A stretch of 64,000 nt of DNA. Source: Catonia carolina. Its lineage: Eukaryota; Arthropoda; Insecta; Hemiptera; Achilidae. The DNA lies in contig JAQMRL010000010.1 in NCBI GenBank assembly GCA_035578175.1, forward strand, positions 34,418,784 to 34,482,783, read 5' to 3'. The notes under the pieces were generated by a model that saw only the letters and a list, made by a program, of their open reading frames with translations, did no database searches and was not told the origin of the DNA. This document shows, one piece after another, positions 11,286 through 23,222 of this stretch (positions within the stretch are counted from its first letter, which is position 1; each line of letters starts with the position of its first letter). The translations under genes and the position numbers were made by a program.

Positions 11286-12800
11286 CAAGCGATTTAAATA
11301 AAAATTAGAAAAAAATATTAACTCACCAATCGGGGTTCTGGGATGTTTTCATTTTCGGTCACATGTCCACGTATTATGTAAGAATAGGTCCTAGAACACT
11401 AAAAATGATAACAATAGAAAAAGCTACAAAAATATTTGCTAGTTGTGCAGAGCTTCGCAGTTTTAAACTTAAATAGATGAAAACAGCATTGTTTTTACTT
11501 TTGTACTTCTGATTACTTGTACATACTATCTTGATAAATTTCAATAAATCTTCAATTTCTGTTTTGTTACGTTTTCATTCCACTCCTTGTATTTTTTTTA
11601 CTATTTTGCTTTCTTCTCTTCAATTTTGTTTTGTTTTAGTTTGTATAATCACATCCCTTTTTACTCAACGACAGAAGTCGATTTTGGTTTTTTTTATATT
11701 CATATCATTCAGAGAAGAAATACATTTTAATTTTGGTTCTAGTAACTTTGAAAAATTAATTAATTTTGTCAAAATATCACTTTTCTGTATGTGATTCTAT
11801 TGTAATAAGCATTCGATTTTATTACTTGAACCATTGTGACTTCCAATAACGTTAAAAGTAGTTTCAAAAAACCTAGAACCATTCGTGCTCTTTATTTAAC
11901 CGGTAACTGTTGAATATATTAGAAGTGACCTTTTAAGCCAAAAAGGGTAGTAACCCAAAGAGAGAGCACACTATCTGGAGGACCATATAACCGTGGTCCA
12001 CAAAGCACTATACCAGATTGAGTGCGATTCAAACGAGAGAGGTAGTGAAGCCATAATGAAAGTGCACAGAGTGAGATCGACCGATAAAAAGAGAAAGATA
12101 GAGGAATAACATGGACGAGGGAAAATGGGATGGGAGAGTTTTCGGGCAGTGTAAAAGAGAGACAACCTGACATTTTACGTGGACAGCTTCATTTAAACAC
12201 TCACTCAGTTTCTAGGCGCACTATATAGGGCTCACCTCACTTTGATCAAAGTGAAATCACCTACGTACACAATTTCTAATTTTCAACTTGAAAGTTTACT
12301 CGCTAAGCCTACTTGAATAGGGAAAGCAAAATGAAGTGGAATCGGTAAATTGAGAGGTTTATATAGACCTAACTTATCCTCAACAACTCTCTCTCTCTCT
12401 CTCTCTCTCCACTCACAACTCTACATAAATTATTTAGTTTCGGCCTATATTGTATTCAATTTCATTTGAATAACATCGTATTGTTTTATAACAAATATAT
12501 GGTAATTTATTCATTTCAAGTTTTCTCATTTTTATTTAATTTATAAGGTGCTCTTATACAATATTTATATATATTGTTCAAGTCGGTTTTTATTTTTGGT
12601 TATTTTTTATTTAGATCTCTATTTATTTTTCAGTACAAAGCTGTGATTCTTGACCAAATCATCATTTCCCGAAAATTATGATTTCGACCTATTGTCTTGA
12701 AATCAATCTACATAAATGTTCAGTGATTGTTTCCCGTTAACTTTTTTTTGAATTTCAGTTTATGAGATATTTAATAAAATTAATCATATTTCAGATAGTT
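11286..12800. other. Intergenic DNA with a (CT)n microsatellite
   Basis: A pure CT run lies at about 12387-12409. The stretch 11930-12200 is less AT-rich and rich in GAGAG motifs but shows no convincing coding. I see no gene. Confidence 0.35.
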
Positions 12801-12861
12801 TACCATCTTACTCGAGAACTGAACTGATAATTCTCTACTTAGCAGACCGACTGAGCCATCA
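12801..12861 (-). repeat. Possible tRNA-like SINE relic
   Basis: The minus strand reads TGATGGCTCAGTCGGTCTGC, like an A box, followed by CAGTTCTCGAGTAAG, like a decayed B box. No tail or duplication is seen. This is weaker than the other SINE calls. Confidence 0.35.
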
Positions 12862-14730
12862 GTATTATTTAGTTTCATAAAACTTTATCATCTACAAAAT
12901 TATTGTAAACCTTAAGTTTTTTTTAGTTAGGTACACTATTTCTATGCAACTAGTTCAGTAGCTATCGTGATTTTATTTAGGAATTTTTGTGTTTTCAAAT
13001 GTTCTAGGCTCTAGAGAGGAAGCAGATCTGGAACCTGTCATAACGGTCTGTTACTCTACCAACCGCCCTAATGTATTGCTCAATTTTTTAGTACGAAGTA
13101 TGATAAGGTGTTTTACTTTTGAAAACAACCTGGCAATCATTTCTTGGAACACAGAAACAATGATAGAACAAATCAACGGGTTGAGAAAACGAGTAGAAAA
13201 AGTTTAACTCCAGATTTCCTTCGAAAAACTAAATGTTTAACGAACATTAAAATAGCTCCGTGTTGCTTGAAAACACAATAAGAAAATATAGGAAAAAATA
13301 GTAGCTTTAAATACCTCGAGGAGATAATACAATCGAACACAAGCGAAACTAAAGAACAATAGCAGACGAGAAAAGATTGTCGTTGCATTATGAAGAACTT
13401 ACCACCTGTTTAAAAATAAAACAATTGGCAAGCTAAGATCAGATATTTTAAAATTGTAATAATACTAGAGCGCAATGACTGAAGCAATACGGAGAACGCA
13501 TGAATGACTTAGAATGACTGGCATATCTGATCTTAGACAAGCAGAGGAATTTAAGGCAAAGATCCTCCGCCAGATATACTTTTACGATAAGTAACTTCAT
13601 TTCGTTCATAAATTACTATTGTTATTATTATAGCAATTACTACTTACACAAATTGATAATTAAGCTGCGGGGAAATCAACCTACCCAATTATGGCACAAG
13701 TCAGGGCAAAAGTCAGTTTATAAGGCTCAAAAGTATAGTAAGTGGAAAAGTTAAGGATTAGGAGTCAACATACGTTGGATTTTGTGTCTTCACTAAGCAA
13801 CCACAGACTGACTACCGTTTTATACTTTATGATGGTCGGTAAATTTCTGATTTCAGTAGACATAAGATTTAAAAGTTTAGGATCTAAATACATCGATAGC
13901 CTTTGGTAAAATTCGGTGAAACCTCTGTGGAGTGGAACCAAGTGCTTGTTTCAGGAATTGTAACGATGTTTTTTGAGGTGTTTTTTGTTTTTAAATTTCT
14001 GAATAAGAGTTTCTCGGGGATAAACGTGTCAAATATCAAATATCAAGCACTTTAAACAGCTCATCAGATGGAAAGAGTTGGTGTTTTCTGGTTTTATATA
14101 TACTTTTAATATTGTTTTGTACACTTTTAAGTTCATACTTAAGTTAGGAACTTAGACATTTTTATAAACAAACATTATTTTAAATTAGTTCAATATAATG
14201 TTTTATTTTTCAATCTTCTAATGTATGCCAAAATTCTTTGTAATAATATCAGACAAGGCAATTTCATCACTTTAACAAAACAAAGCTGTTAAATGTTACT
14301 CGGCTATTCTCAATTGCTATTACTACTATGTGCAAGACATTTAACAACTCCCATCAAACGACCTTTGTTGTTTAAACTGGCCATTAGAGCTCACTTCGAC
14401 AATGACCAAGATGGCCGCTTTTAAGGAAATCCAAGTTTCGTTACAGTCAGTTTCATCTTCAAGATTAGATAACAAGGAATACAAATTTATTAAACAAGAA
14501 GATACATTTTTTCATCTCAAACTATTAAATAAATTACAGATAAATATAACATGGACATTTATCAGCTATTAACACCAGTATTCTACTTATTTTTATATCA
14601 CTGTTTTTTTATTAAAAAAATATAATCAATATATTGGAATGAAACTAACATTACGACAATAAAAGACAAAAAATTATCGGAATAATTATTTAAAAAAATC
14701 ATGAATAATATAATTTTTTTTGTCTTTTAT
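12862..14730. other. AT-rich DNA, nothing recognised
   Basis: Short open frames around 12989-13388 on both strands show no family motif. No feature is supported. Confidence 0.35.
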
Positions 14731-15020
14731 GACTACAATGGATCACGTTAGTCAAATTTAGAAAGCTTCTTCCTTTTCATTTTCTTTAGCTTGATGTTCT
14801 GACAGTATACCTTCATTCGGGCTGATCTTGTTATCGAACTTCCTCTGAAAGGACCGGTTTCTTCCTGCTTGGGTTTGTTCTTCCATCTGATTTTGTTTCA
14901 AATCTAATTTTCTTATTTTTTAAGATTTTTTAATATTTCTGTTTTATTTTCTAAATCATCGAAAGTTAATCCGAGTTCGATCATGTCTTCTTTGACATCT
15001 TGGATCCATGCTCCTGATGG
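14731..15020 (-). pseudogene. LINE ORF2 C-terminal relic, same family as 8500-9280
   Basis: Read on the minus strand from 15018: SGAWIQDVKEDMIELGLTFDDLENK, then broken sequence ending SEHQAKENEKEEAF. The core matches ELGITFEDLENK at the 8.5-kb relic. The fragment is short, carries stops, and lacks the RT core. Confidence 0.6.
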
Positions 15021-15472
15021 TACCATTGGAAAGAGTTTTCCAATCATCTTGTTTATAATACAATTTATTATATTAATTTACATAATTTAGTAACACATAA
15101 ACACGTTATGACATAGTTGACACTTACTGAATTGTTAACACACCAATACACTGCTAATGATTACACATATTATTAACGAATGTTAAAATTGCAAATCACG
15201 CAAGAATACTATTCAAGACTAATAAAGATTTAAAAGACATTATTGATAGAGAAAGAAACGTTCAAAAACACAAAATATTTCTTGGACTAAAAAATTTCAA
15301 AAATTAATTTAGAAATGCCGTTAACACATGTTATTATTTTCGTGTCTTATATCATAATTATTTCTAATTTTTTACGCATGAATAACCTTACACTGCTTTA
15401 CATTTAGTTTATACTTTCTGTACTTTTAAATGCATCTACGAGGCGATTTTATTATTATAAATTTTATAAGAT
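15021..15472. other. AT-rich DNA, nothing recognised
   Basis: No feature that I can support. Confidence 0.35.
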
Positions 15473-15832
15473 TATAAATGAGGCATTTTTTTTAAAAAAT
15501 CGTAGGAGCCGTTTTTTAAGAAAACGCAAAAAAGTGAAAAATGACACGAATAAACTACTACTTCCGGTTGACTGATTTTGATTAAAATGTTCGTGTCGGG
15601 TCTGGTAGTAGTATCTAACTTAAGTTTCAAGTTTCAAGATCGTATGATGTTCCGCTCTTCAGATATTTTTTTCACACACACACACACACGCACACAGACC
15701 AATCGCTAAAAACATGTTTTTTGGGGTTCAGGGGTTCTGAAAACGTGTATATACGGTGGAAACTCAATTTCGAAAAATCGACATAAAATAAATACTTTCC
15801 TTCCTATATATTCTTATAGGCAAGAGAAAATA
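15473..15832 (+). repeat. Repeat A, right half
   Basis: This starts within the family near AAATGAGGCATTTTTTTT and runs to the family right end, TATAGGCAAGAGAAAATAA. It contains the CTTCCGGTTGACTGATTTTG block, an (AC)n tract at about 15675-15698, CCAATCGCTAAAAACATG, and the terminal hairpin CCTATATATTCTTATAGG. The left half is missing. Confidence 0.8.
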
Positions 15833-16015
15833 AAAATAACAACACAAACTTGAATATCATAAAATCCCTTTGGTAGTTATCCTTTTAGATAATAGTGAAC
15901 ACACTACGACAGGCTAAATTTTTTGAAGATTTTAGACTTACCCCGCCGCCAAAATTAAAAATTAACAGCGGAAACTATAACCAATAAAATTTGTATAACA
16001 TCGATGTGACTATAT

Positions 16016-16704
16016 TGTGACCCTTATCACTAAGGTCAGTTTCGGAATCTAGGTAATTAAATAATTAATACACTAAAGTTTAAAATGACAAGTATTTATT
16101 ACAACTAAAAGATTTACAAAATAAATAATAAACTAATTACAATGAAGTAATACAATCAATAACTTAAATAATTTACTTAGTACTACTTACAAACAATTAA
16201 ACAGAATGCACATACACAAAAACTATTCACAACGCACACACACAAAAAACTGTAGAACAATAGTTGACCAACACAATGCATTGGAACCGTTGACCTGATC
16301 TAACGCACCGATAGCACGCAATAAACACTCGTCAAAGATCAAACGAATACTAACTCACTGACCGCACTTGGGCTCCCTTTATATAGGTAGTTCAAAGAGA
16401 TATTCTAGAAAAACGGGAGATTTCGATGCAAATAAAAATCCTTTTTATTTGCTCTCAAAAAATAAAAATCATAACTAGTATAAACAAGTCACAATAGAAT
16501 AAAAGGTGTTACTGGTAACCAACCGACTCTTTCACAAATAGTTGTATAACAAAGACCCTACCTTATTATACACGGCCTTTTTTAAATATCTTTTTATAAC
16601 TAACCCTATTGTTACTTTTTGACTCTATTATCTACTCTTTACCATTCTATGAATAAAAACCTATCTAGAACCCTCTCGAGCCATATTCTTTCGGTATTGT
16701 CACA
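16016..16704 (-). mobile_element. LTR-A solo LTR, copy 1
   Basis: A 689-bp segment begins TGTGACCC and ends ATTGTCACA (TG...CA with short inverted ends), flanked by a 4-bp duplication ATAT at 16012-16015 and 16705-16708. Read on the minus strand it has the anatomy of a retrotransposon LTR: a TATA box (CCTATATAAAGGGAGC) and a later AATAAA, followed by a U5-like end. It aligns with copies at 20734, 23223 and 63883. No internal region is attached, so it is a solo LTR left by recombination between two LTRs. The AT-rich 4-bp target suggests a Ty3/Gypsy-type integrase; this is an inference. Confidence 0.85.
16378..16387 (-). promoter_or_regulatory. TATA box of LTR-A copy 1
   Basis: On the minus strand CTATATAAAGG precedes GTGCGGTCAGTGAG by roughly 25 bases, a position suiting a transcription start. 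Equivalent TATA motifs occur in copy 2 (about 21051-21059, plus strand) and copy 3 (about 23613-23620, minus strand). Confidence 0.55.
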
Positions 16705-16708
16705 ATAT

Positions 16709-17492
16709 GTTAAATACAATAGAATGAATAATGTTTTTGATAATTTTGTTTTTCTTAATGTGTTTTATTGATTATGTGTACAACAGATTTTGTTATTGTT
16801 TTCGCGTAAGCTACTTTATACAAGTAGTAAAGGTTATTTCAAATCCAGGCTAATTAAAAGTAAAATGTTTTAAAATCCGGTATTATCAACGATTTTATTT
16901 AAAGTATTTATTTTTAGAATCGGTTTAAATAATTGTGTAGGTATTCGAAACGGAAATACAAGTAACTCCACTGTAATTATATCGGTATTTCTCTCTTTTG
17001 TTTGTTCGGTTTATTTTACTTTTTAATGAGGTGGATTTGATATGAGTAAGCTAATAAGCTACTGTGTAAAATTACTAAAAACCTTAAAGGCCACCGGCCG
17101 AGAAAATACTGCCTAATTACTCCCGTGTACGGAATAAAAAGCTCCTACCACTTCCCAATAAGGTCCCTAAAGAACAGTAAAAGGAAATCTCTCCTTGTTC
17201 CTGCTATTTTATTAACCTAATTAACAAAAACTTTACTCCCGTCATATTAATTTTTATTTTACTTTTATACAAAAATATTTTTGATTTATTTGTACAGAAA
17301 GGTAATACCGAAATAAACATTATTTTATATAATAACATCTTTTTATTTTTGTTACCTAATTTAAAAATTTAGTCAAAGAAAAATACATATTCTTTACTAT
17401 ATTTAATTTTCACTGAACAACTTCTAAATTATGAACTTTTCATTTATATTTACTCATTTACTTTACGACTGTAATTAGGAATTTCATTTACT
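16709..17492. other. AT-rich DNA, nothing recognised
   Basis: No feature that I can support. Confidence 0.35.
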
Positions 17493-17948
17493 TTACTTTC
17501 TCTTGCCTATATGAATATATAGAAAGGAAAGTATTGTTTTCATGTCGATTTTTTCGAAATCGAGTTTTCACCGGATCTACACTTTTTCAGAACCCCTGAA
17601 ACAAAAAAAAACATGTTTTTAGGGATTGGTGTCTGTTTGTCTTTGTGTGTGTGTGTGAACAGAATATCTCGAGAACGGAACATCATACGAACTTGAAGCG
17701 TAAAACTTAAGTTATATATACTACTAGAGGACCCGACACGAACATTTTCGTCAAAATCGGTCAACCGGAAGTAGTAGTTTATTCCCGTCATTTTTCACTT
17801 TTTTGCGATTTTCTCATAAACGAATCTTACGAATTTTTAAAAATCGCCTCATTTACTACAATTTTTATGCTCTACAAGATAGGGCAGGCGCATTGTCTGC
17901 TGAAATTCTTGAAGAGGCTGTTTTTTCGTAAAAAAGTTGTATTTATTA
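17493..17948 (-). repeat. Repeat A, right half of a split copy
   Basis: In reverse orientation this carries the family right end (ACTTTCTCTTGCC), the hairpin, a short (GT)n tract near 17644-17657, GGTCAACCGGAAGTAGTAG and CTCTACAAGATAGGGCAGG. It then breaks at 17948, where LTR-C begins. The left half resumes at 19713. Confidence 0.85.
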
Positions 17949-19712
17949 TGTAACGTTTATTGGGAAAACGTTACAATTCAATTTAATTATTTCTTTTCCT
18001 GGTTCAGTTCTGTTAGATTTATTATTTCGTTATCTTCTTATGTCATCGTAATTTAGTTATCTCGTTTCCGAATTGTTTTTCGTTCCGACTTTGTACTGCC
18101 GACTGGTGTTATCTGTAATTCTGGCGTGAGATCCGTTTCAACCCGCTTTACTTGTTTTTGGATAATTTGTCTGGTGGGGTGGAAGGGGTCGATGACGTCA
18201 GGATCCGAGGTTTCCTTCTGAGAAATTTTTGCTTCTCTCGCTCTCTTGCAGCAAATAGTCATGTCGATGGACGTGTTTTTATTCTGGTATTAGTGCCGTA
18301 ACTTTTGAGTTTTTCGGGGTGTCGTTATGTCGCTTTATGCTTGACCATTTTGCTTTCCCGTATTCGGTAAGTTCATCTTTTCTTTATTAGTAGTTAAAAC
18401 CCATTGAAGCCGAAAATGTTTTATTTAAATTTTTGTAAATTTTGTAAACCCTTTGGGTAATTTAAATTTTTTTAATTTTAAATTTTATGCTTTTCTTAAA
18501 GCTAACCATTTTTTTTTCTAAATCTTTGTTGTGCCGGTGGGATTTAGCTACCTTTTTTTTATTTTTGTGTTTTGCGGTAGCCCTCATTTTCTAAGTCCTG
18601 GTTTTTCTGCTCTTTGCAGGGACCAAGTTTGGGCAAATGTAACCAAGTTTGAGCGTAAATGTAACCAAGTTTGGGATGAAAATAACCAAAATGTAATCGA
18701 TTTTGGGGGAAGATTCTCCTTATGTTTTTTGAATCAGTCTAAGCCCAACGACGTGATGTAAATTCCGTTGGTTAAATATGAATTTTCATACGTCACCCGA
18801 TATCTTCATATCTCTTCGATTTAATTCTACTGTTCTTTAATATATAAAAAAAACTACTTTTGAAGTATCTGCTATAAGACGAAAAATCCATCATTATTAT
18901 TTTTGTAAATTATAAAGAAATGATTCAACTTTAATTTTGTTAAATTATGCAGCTATGCATAGTCTGGTCAAGACTTGTCTGGCATCTACCTAGTTTACTT
19001 ACCATAGCATAATTTTTGGTAGCTTTCCATAAATACGTTTTTTTATTATACTGTAAAACTTAATTTATTTAAGCAAAAGCTGCATAAATGATTATTTTGT
19101 AAAAATTTGTAAACTCTACTTTTTCTAGTTAACTTGCTTTTGGTTAAACGAATCTAATTATTTTCTTCTTAAAATTTATTTTATTTAACTGGATTATACT
19201 CTTAATGCTAAGCTAATTATGCTTTCCTATTAATTTAAATTTTTTTTAATATTATTTATCTGTTATACGAAAGGCCTAACCAAATTAATTTTGATTCTAT
19301 TGTTTCATTTTAAATAATAATTATTATTATATCGACATGATCTTCTTTCTTAAAATTAAATTTATTTTGTTTAACTGGATCCAGTATAATGCATGCTAAT
19401 TTAAATTGAGCTCATTTTTGTCTTTAACACATAATTTTTAGCTATCTATGATTTTTAATATTTAAACGCTTGTGTAACTTTTATTCTGCGTTAACATAAA
19501 ATCTATATGTAACTTTATCTATTATGTTAACTCACTTTATTAATTCCATATTTTATTAAATTTTTTTTACTGAATTTTTTTGGGTTTATTTTTACACCAC
19601 ATCACCGCAGTCTCTCCTTTTGGGGTGTTTTTTTTTCTTTTTTGTGTCCCCTGTGCCAATTTTGCTTTGTAGTGATTCTTGGGTTGTATCGCTCGGGCAA
19701 AAAGGGGTTACA
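17949..19712 (+). mobile_element. LTR-C: 1.76-kb solo LTR inserted in repeat A
   Basis: The segment begins TGTAACGTTTATTGGG and ends AAAGGGGTTACA, with TG...CA ends and 6-bp inverted termini, flanked by a 4-bp duplication ATTA (17945-17948 and 19713-19716). Removing it and one ATTA rejoins repeat A in register with the unbroken copies. A TATA-like AATATATAAAAAA near 18836-18850 favours plus orientation. Three imperfect 22-bp repeats with core ACCAAGTTTG lie at 18620-18690. No protein coding is recognised, so it is best read as a solo LTR; a large non-autonomous DNA element is less likely given the short termini. Confidence 0.72.
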
Positions 19713-20217
19713 ATTAACATTGCGACTTTAATATGCATTTAAGCGTAAAAATGTATATAATAAAAGTTGTAGAGAATTTAAAATTCTACAACTTTCATTT
19801 CAAACATTTTTCGTATAATGCTTAGTTTAGCGGTAATTAGCGATTTTCTGATTTTATCTCACGGAAACGTATAAAAAGTCGATTTTTTCGGTTTTCAGCC
19901 TTAGCCATTTTTTCAGCCATTTTACGAAAAAGTGGATATAATCAAATCTATAGGAAGTTAAAAGATCTACAATTTTTAATTTAAGCATTTTTTTGGACAG
20001 TGCCTAATTTAGCGTGAAAGAGTGATTTTTCTGTATTGTTTAGCCAAAATGAGGTAGATTTTCATTTTGCGTCTTTCACTCATGATTAAAATTAGGTTAT
20101 GTGTATTGAGATTAGTTTTTTGTTTATTTCTGATGTTTTATTGTTAATGTTGGGTAATATTGTTAATTATTTGCATTGGCAAGAGAAAGTTGTGTGAGTA
20201 TTTCACACCAGTTTTTT
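19713..20217 (-). repeat. Repeat A, left half of the split copy
   Basis: Reverse-oriented left half: it continues ATTGCGACTTTAATATGC, the internal hairpin with AAAGTTGTAGAG and CTACAACTTTC arms, TTTCACTCATGATTAAAATT, and the left end GGCAAGAGAAAGTTGTGTGA followed by TTTCACACCAGTTTTTT. It completes the copy begun at 17493. Confidence 0.85.
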
Positions 20218-20729
20218 TATTCCAATTGTCTGTTCGGATAATTTTTGGTATCCTCCAATCTAATAATTATGAAAATACTGTTACTATTTGTTTTTAAGAA
20301 GGTACTTCTAATTAATCTGAAAATTTTATAACATAGCCTATGTTATGAAAATACATTTTTTGAAAATATTATATTTTTATTTTTATCAGAACGAAATTTG
20401 AGTGTTTTGAAACTCAGTTAGTCCAATTGAAAAATAATTCCTTGTTACCTATATCTAAAAAAAGCTTTGATCTAAACCAGTTACCAGACGTTACGGTTGA
20501 ATGTTACGCCAATTTGTTTTTTTTAGGTTCATGAAGTGTCCGTAATATCCACCACACTCACATAAGTTGATGTTAATCTTGGTTGTAATGTGTTAACTCT
20601 TTGGAAGGTTCTAGAACACTCTGTTACGAATCTCATAGAATCCTAGCTTATTAACTTATATAAATAAGTGTGCACATAAAACTTGTTGATGAATTTTGTT
20701 CGAGATTTCGTCCTGTTAAGTTGAATAAA
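20218..20729. other. Intergenic DNA with LTR-like features at its right edge
   Basis: Just left of LTR-A copy 2 there is a TATATAAATA motif near 20656 and an AATAAAG at about 20724-20730, as in an LTR. I cannot find a matching left end or duplication, so no element is called. Confidence 0.3.
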
Positions 20730-20733
20730 GTAT

Positions 20734-21409
20734 TGTGACAATATTAAAATGAAATGTGTGTTCGAGAATTTTCGAGGAGATCGAGATTTTTAAAATGTTA
20801 ACGTAAATAATAAGAGTAATAAATCGGGTATAAATAAATAGGTGTGTAGTCAGGTAGGCATGCCTACTGTAGTACGGGTATTATGAAAAGTGGGTACCTA
20901 TTTAAATAATTGCCCTTATTGTAATACCTTTTATTCAATCTTATTGTGTTTACAGTTATTAAAATTTATACAGAAGCCGTCAGAAGGATTTTTTGTATTT
21001 TTATTCTTGTATCCAAAATCTCTCTCTTTCTCGCAATCTCCATTAGCCCAACTATATAGTTAGCCAGTTTGTTTACGGTCAGTTTTAGTTTTGTTTTGTT
21101 TGCGATTCAGTGAGTGAATTGATAGTGCATTACAGTGCGTTAGAAAAGTTCAGCGTTACTGTGAAGTACTGTTTTTTTTTTAATTTCATTTATTTTGTAT
21201 CTATTTTGTAAGTAGTATTTAATAAATTGGTTAAGTTTATTTATTGTTATTAGTTAATTAAAATTAGTTTGTTACTTATTATAAGTAATTTTCTTGTAGA
21301 TATTAGTCACTTTATTAACAATAATTTTTAGTCGTTTTAAATATTTGAACTTAAACTACAGTGTGTTAATTTACCCATATCCCGAAACGGACCTTAGAGA
21401 TGTTTCATA
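20734..21409 (+). mobile_element. LTR-A solo LTR, copy 2
   Basis: A plus-strand copy of 676 bp, beginning TGTGACAATATT and ending GATGTTTCATA (degenerate CA end), flanked by GTAT at 20730-20733 and 21410-21413. It shares the start TTCGAGGAG...AAATGTTAACGTAAATAA with copy 4 at 63883, and the end CCCGAAACGGACCTTAGAGA with the ends of copies 1 and 3. The TATA box is at about 21051-21059. No internal region is present. Confidence 0.8.
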
Positions 21410-21413
21410 GTAT

Positions 21414-23063
21414 TATTGTCGTACAGGTTTTGATAGCTTGTTGTTTTTTTAATAACAATGGATCAAATTTCTTTTGCCGACAATTTCATATAAAAATCAG
21501 AGTACGAGTAATTGTTTAACTCCAATTAACTCTGCATTTAAAAAATGTACATGACACTCACACCGTGTTTACAAATTAACGTTGTTTGCAAACATACAAT
21601 AACACAGTAGACTAAATTTGAACTGGAAGTCAATTAATTCGACAGTAGCATTCATGTACTTACGGAATATCCTCGCATGTTTAATGTACACAACATATAC
21701 TAGTTAAGTCTATTTGTGTGTATATAATTTTGGATGTACATCACTCTACGTGTTAAGTGCTAGATTGAGTTGTCAATGTGTTTACAGACACGCAATCAAT
21801 TGTATGTGACCAATATGTGCCATTAGTTCTATTAAGATTAGGTGCTATAACAATAACAATCTCTAACTAAAATAGCAATACACCTGTGCTATTTGCATAA
21901 CAAATTATATTACTGGAACAGTTCACTTACAATTTTGTGTCACACCTGGGACTTTCCAGAATATATTAGTGGACAGTTAAAGAAGTGGTTGAATTTTTAA
22001 TGCACTGATGTACACCACACGCAGACCGAAATTAAGAAACTTTATCTGCTAATAGCCTTTTGCAAGATTTCAGTCGTGTACGTTGTTTGGAAATGATTAA
22101 GTACATCATTAATATTTCTTAAATATGCATTAACAGCTAATATTTTTGGTATAGTACACTTTTTTATATTTCACGCAACTTATTAAAGTATGACCACAAA
22201 TGTTTATTTCATGAAAAAAGCGTTGATATGAGCATTGGTAAAAATCAACTGTAGTAGTAGAAACTAGTTTCTAATTGCTGTTAAAATTTCATACAAATAT
22301 GTTTATAGTTTTTAACAGAACAGGTCAAATGTTAAAACACTTTTACAGAAAATTGTGAGCAAAAGTTATGTGTATTGCATACCATAACTTACCTAGTTTT
22401 TAAAACATTCCAGTACCGTAACTAGAAATCGTGTGTTCTTCTGAGATTGTTCTCTTTTCTTTTTTCTTTTCTTTTTTTGAGGTTTTTAAAAATATTTTTA
22501 ATTTAAAGATAATAAAAAGATAGAAAAACAACCAATTTTTTATGATCTAATTTTATTTAAGAAGATAATGAAAGTGTTTTTTATTGATAAAATCACAAAT
22601 AATTATACTAAAAATATATTGAAAAAATTAAATTATACTGAAAAATTATACATTATAAATTAATGTAACTTATTAGAAGTCTAAATATGTCATTTTAAAA
22701 AGGAAATTATGAATAATTGGTTGGAGTAAAAATCACATTTCCTCATGTTCCTGAAAAAATATATGTTTTTTAATAGATACTTCATTTTGTCTTCATTGCA
22801 AGAAAGTACCAAAATATCAACATTTTATTACCCTTTTTATTATACAAATCTTTTTTATTTTTACATGTACCACAGTGAATCCTGAAAATGTAATTTTTTA
22901 AATAAATTTTATTAGAAATTTGGGAGGATTAAGTTTTCTGAATAAGAAATATATTTTCCAAAAGCTTGAGATCAGATAAACTACGAAGGTTATCAACGAT
23001 TATAATATTAAATCTAGTAAATTTTCAGATAAGATAACATCTGAGTATATTTTCAGACTCTAA
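21414..23063. other. AT-rich DNA, nothing recognised
   Basis: A TC-rich run lies at about 22447-22476. No gene or repeat boundary is supported. Confidence 0.35.
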
Positions 23064-23131
23064 TGGAATTTTAATCGAGAATTTTGACTTATAAATAACG
23101 GATATGCTACCCACTAGACCATCAAGTAGAC
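23064..23131 (-). repeat. tRNA-like SINE relic
   Basis: The minus strand reads GATGGTCTAGTGGGTAGCAT (A box) and, after about 25 bases, AAATTCTCGATTAAAATTCC (decayed B box). No tail is seen. Confidence 0.45.
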
Positions 23132-23222
23132 TATATTTCAATTTCTTGCTCTTAAAACACCTACCAAATTCTTACCAGAGAAAATTAAATTTTCTCTGAA
23201 ATTCCGTATTTTTTGTGAATAT

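Noticed and set aside
11919..12173. A minus-strand frame of 84 codons
   Set aside because: There is no recognisable domain, a second overlapping minus frame exists, and the region is rich in simple GAGAG motifs.
18531..18761. Plus-strand frame of 76 codons in LTR-C
   Set aside because: Its repeated NVTKFE-like residues come from the short tandem repeats at 18620-18690; there is no gene evidence.
17949..19712. Reading the 1.76-kb insert as a DNA transposon
   Set aside because: Inverted termini are only about six bases, there is no transposase, and TG...CA ends with a 4-bp duplication fit an LTR better; not fully excluded.
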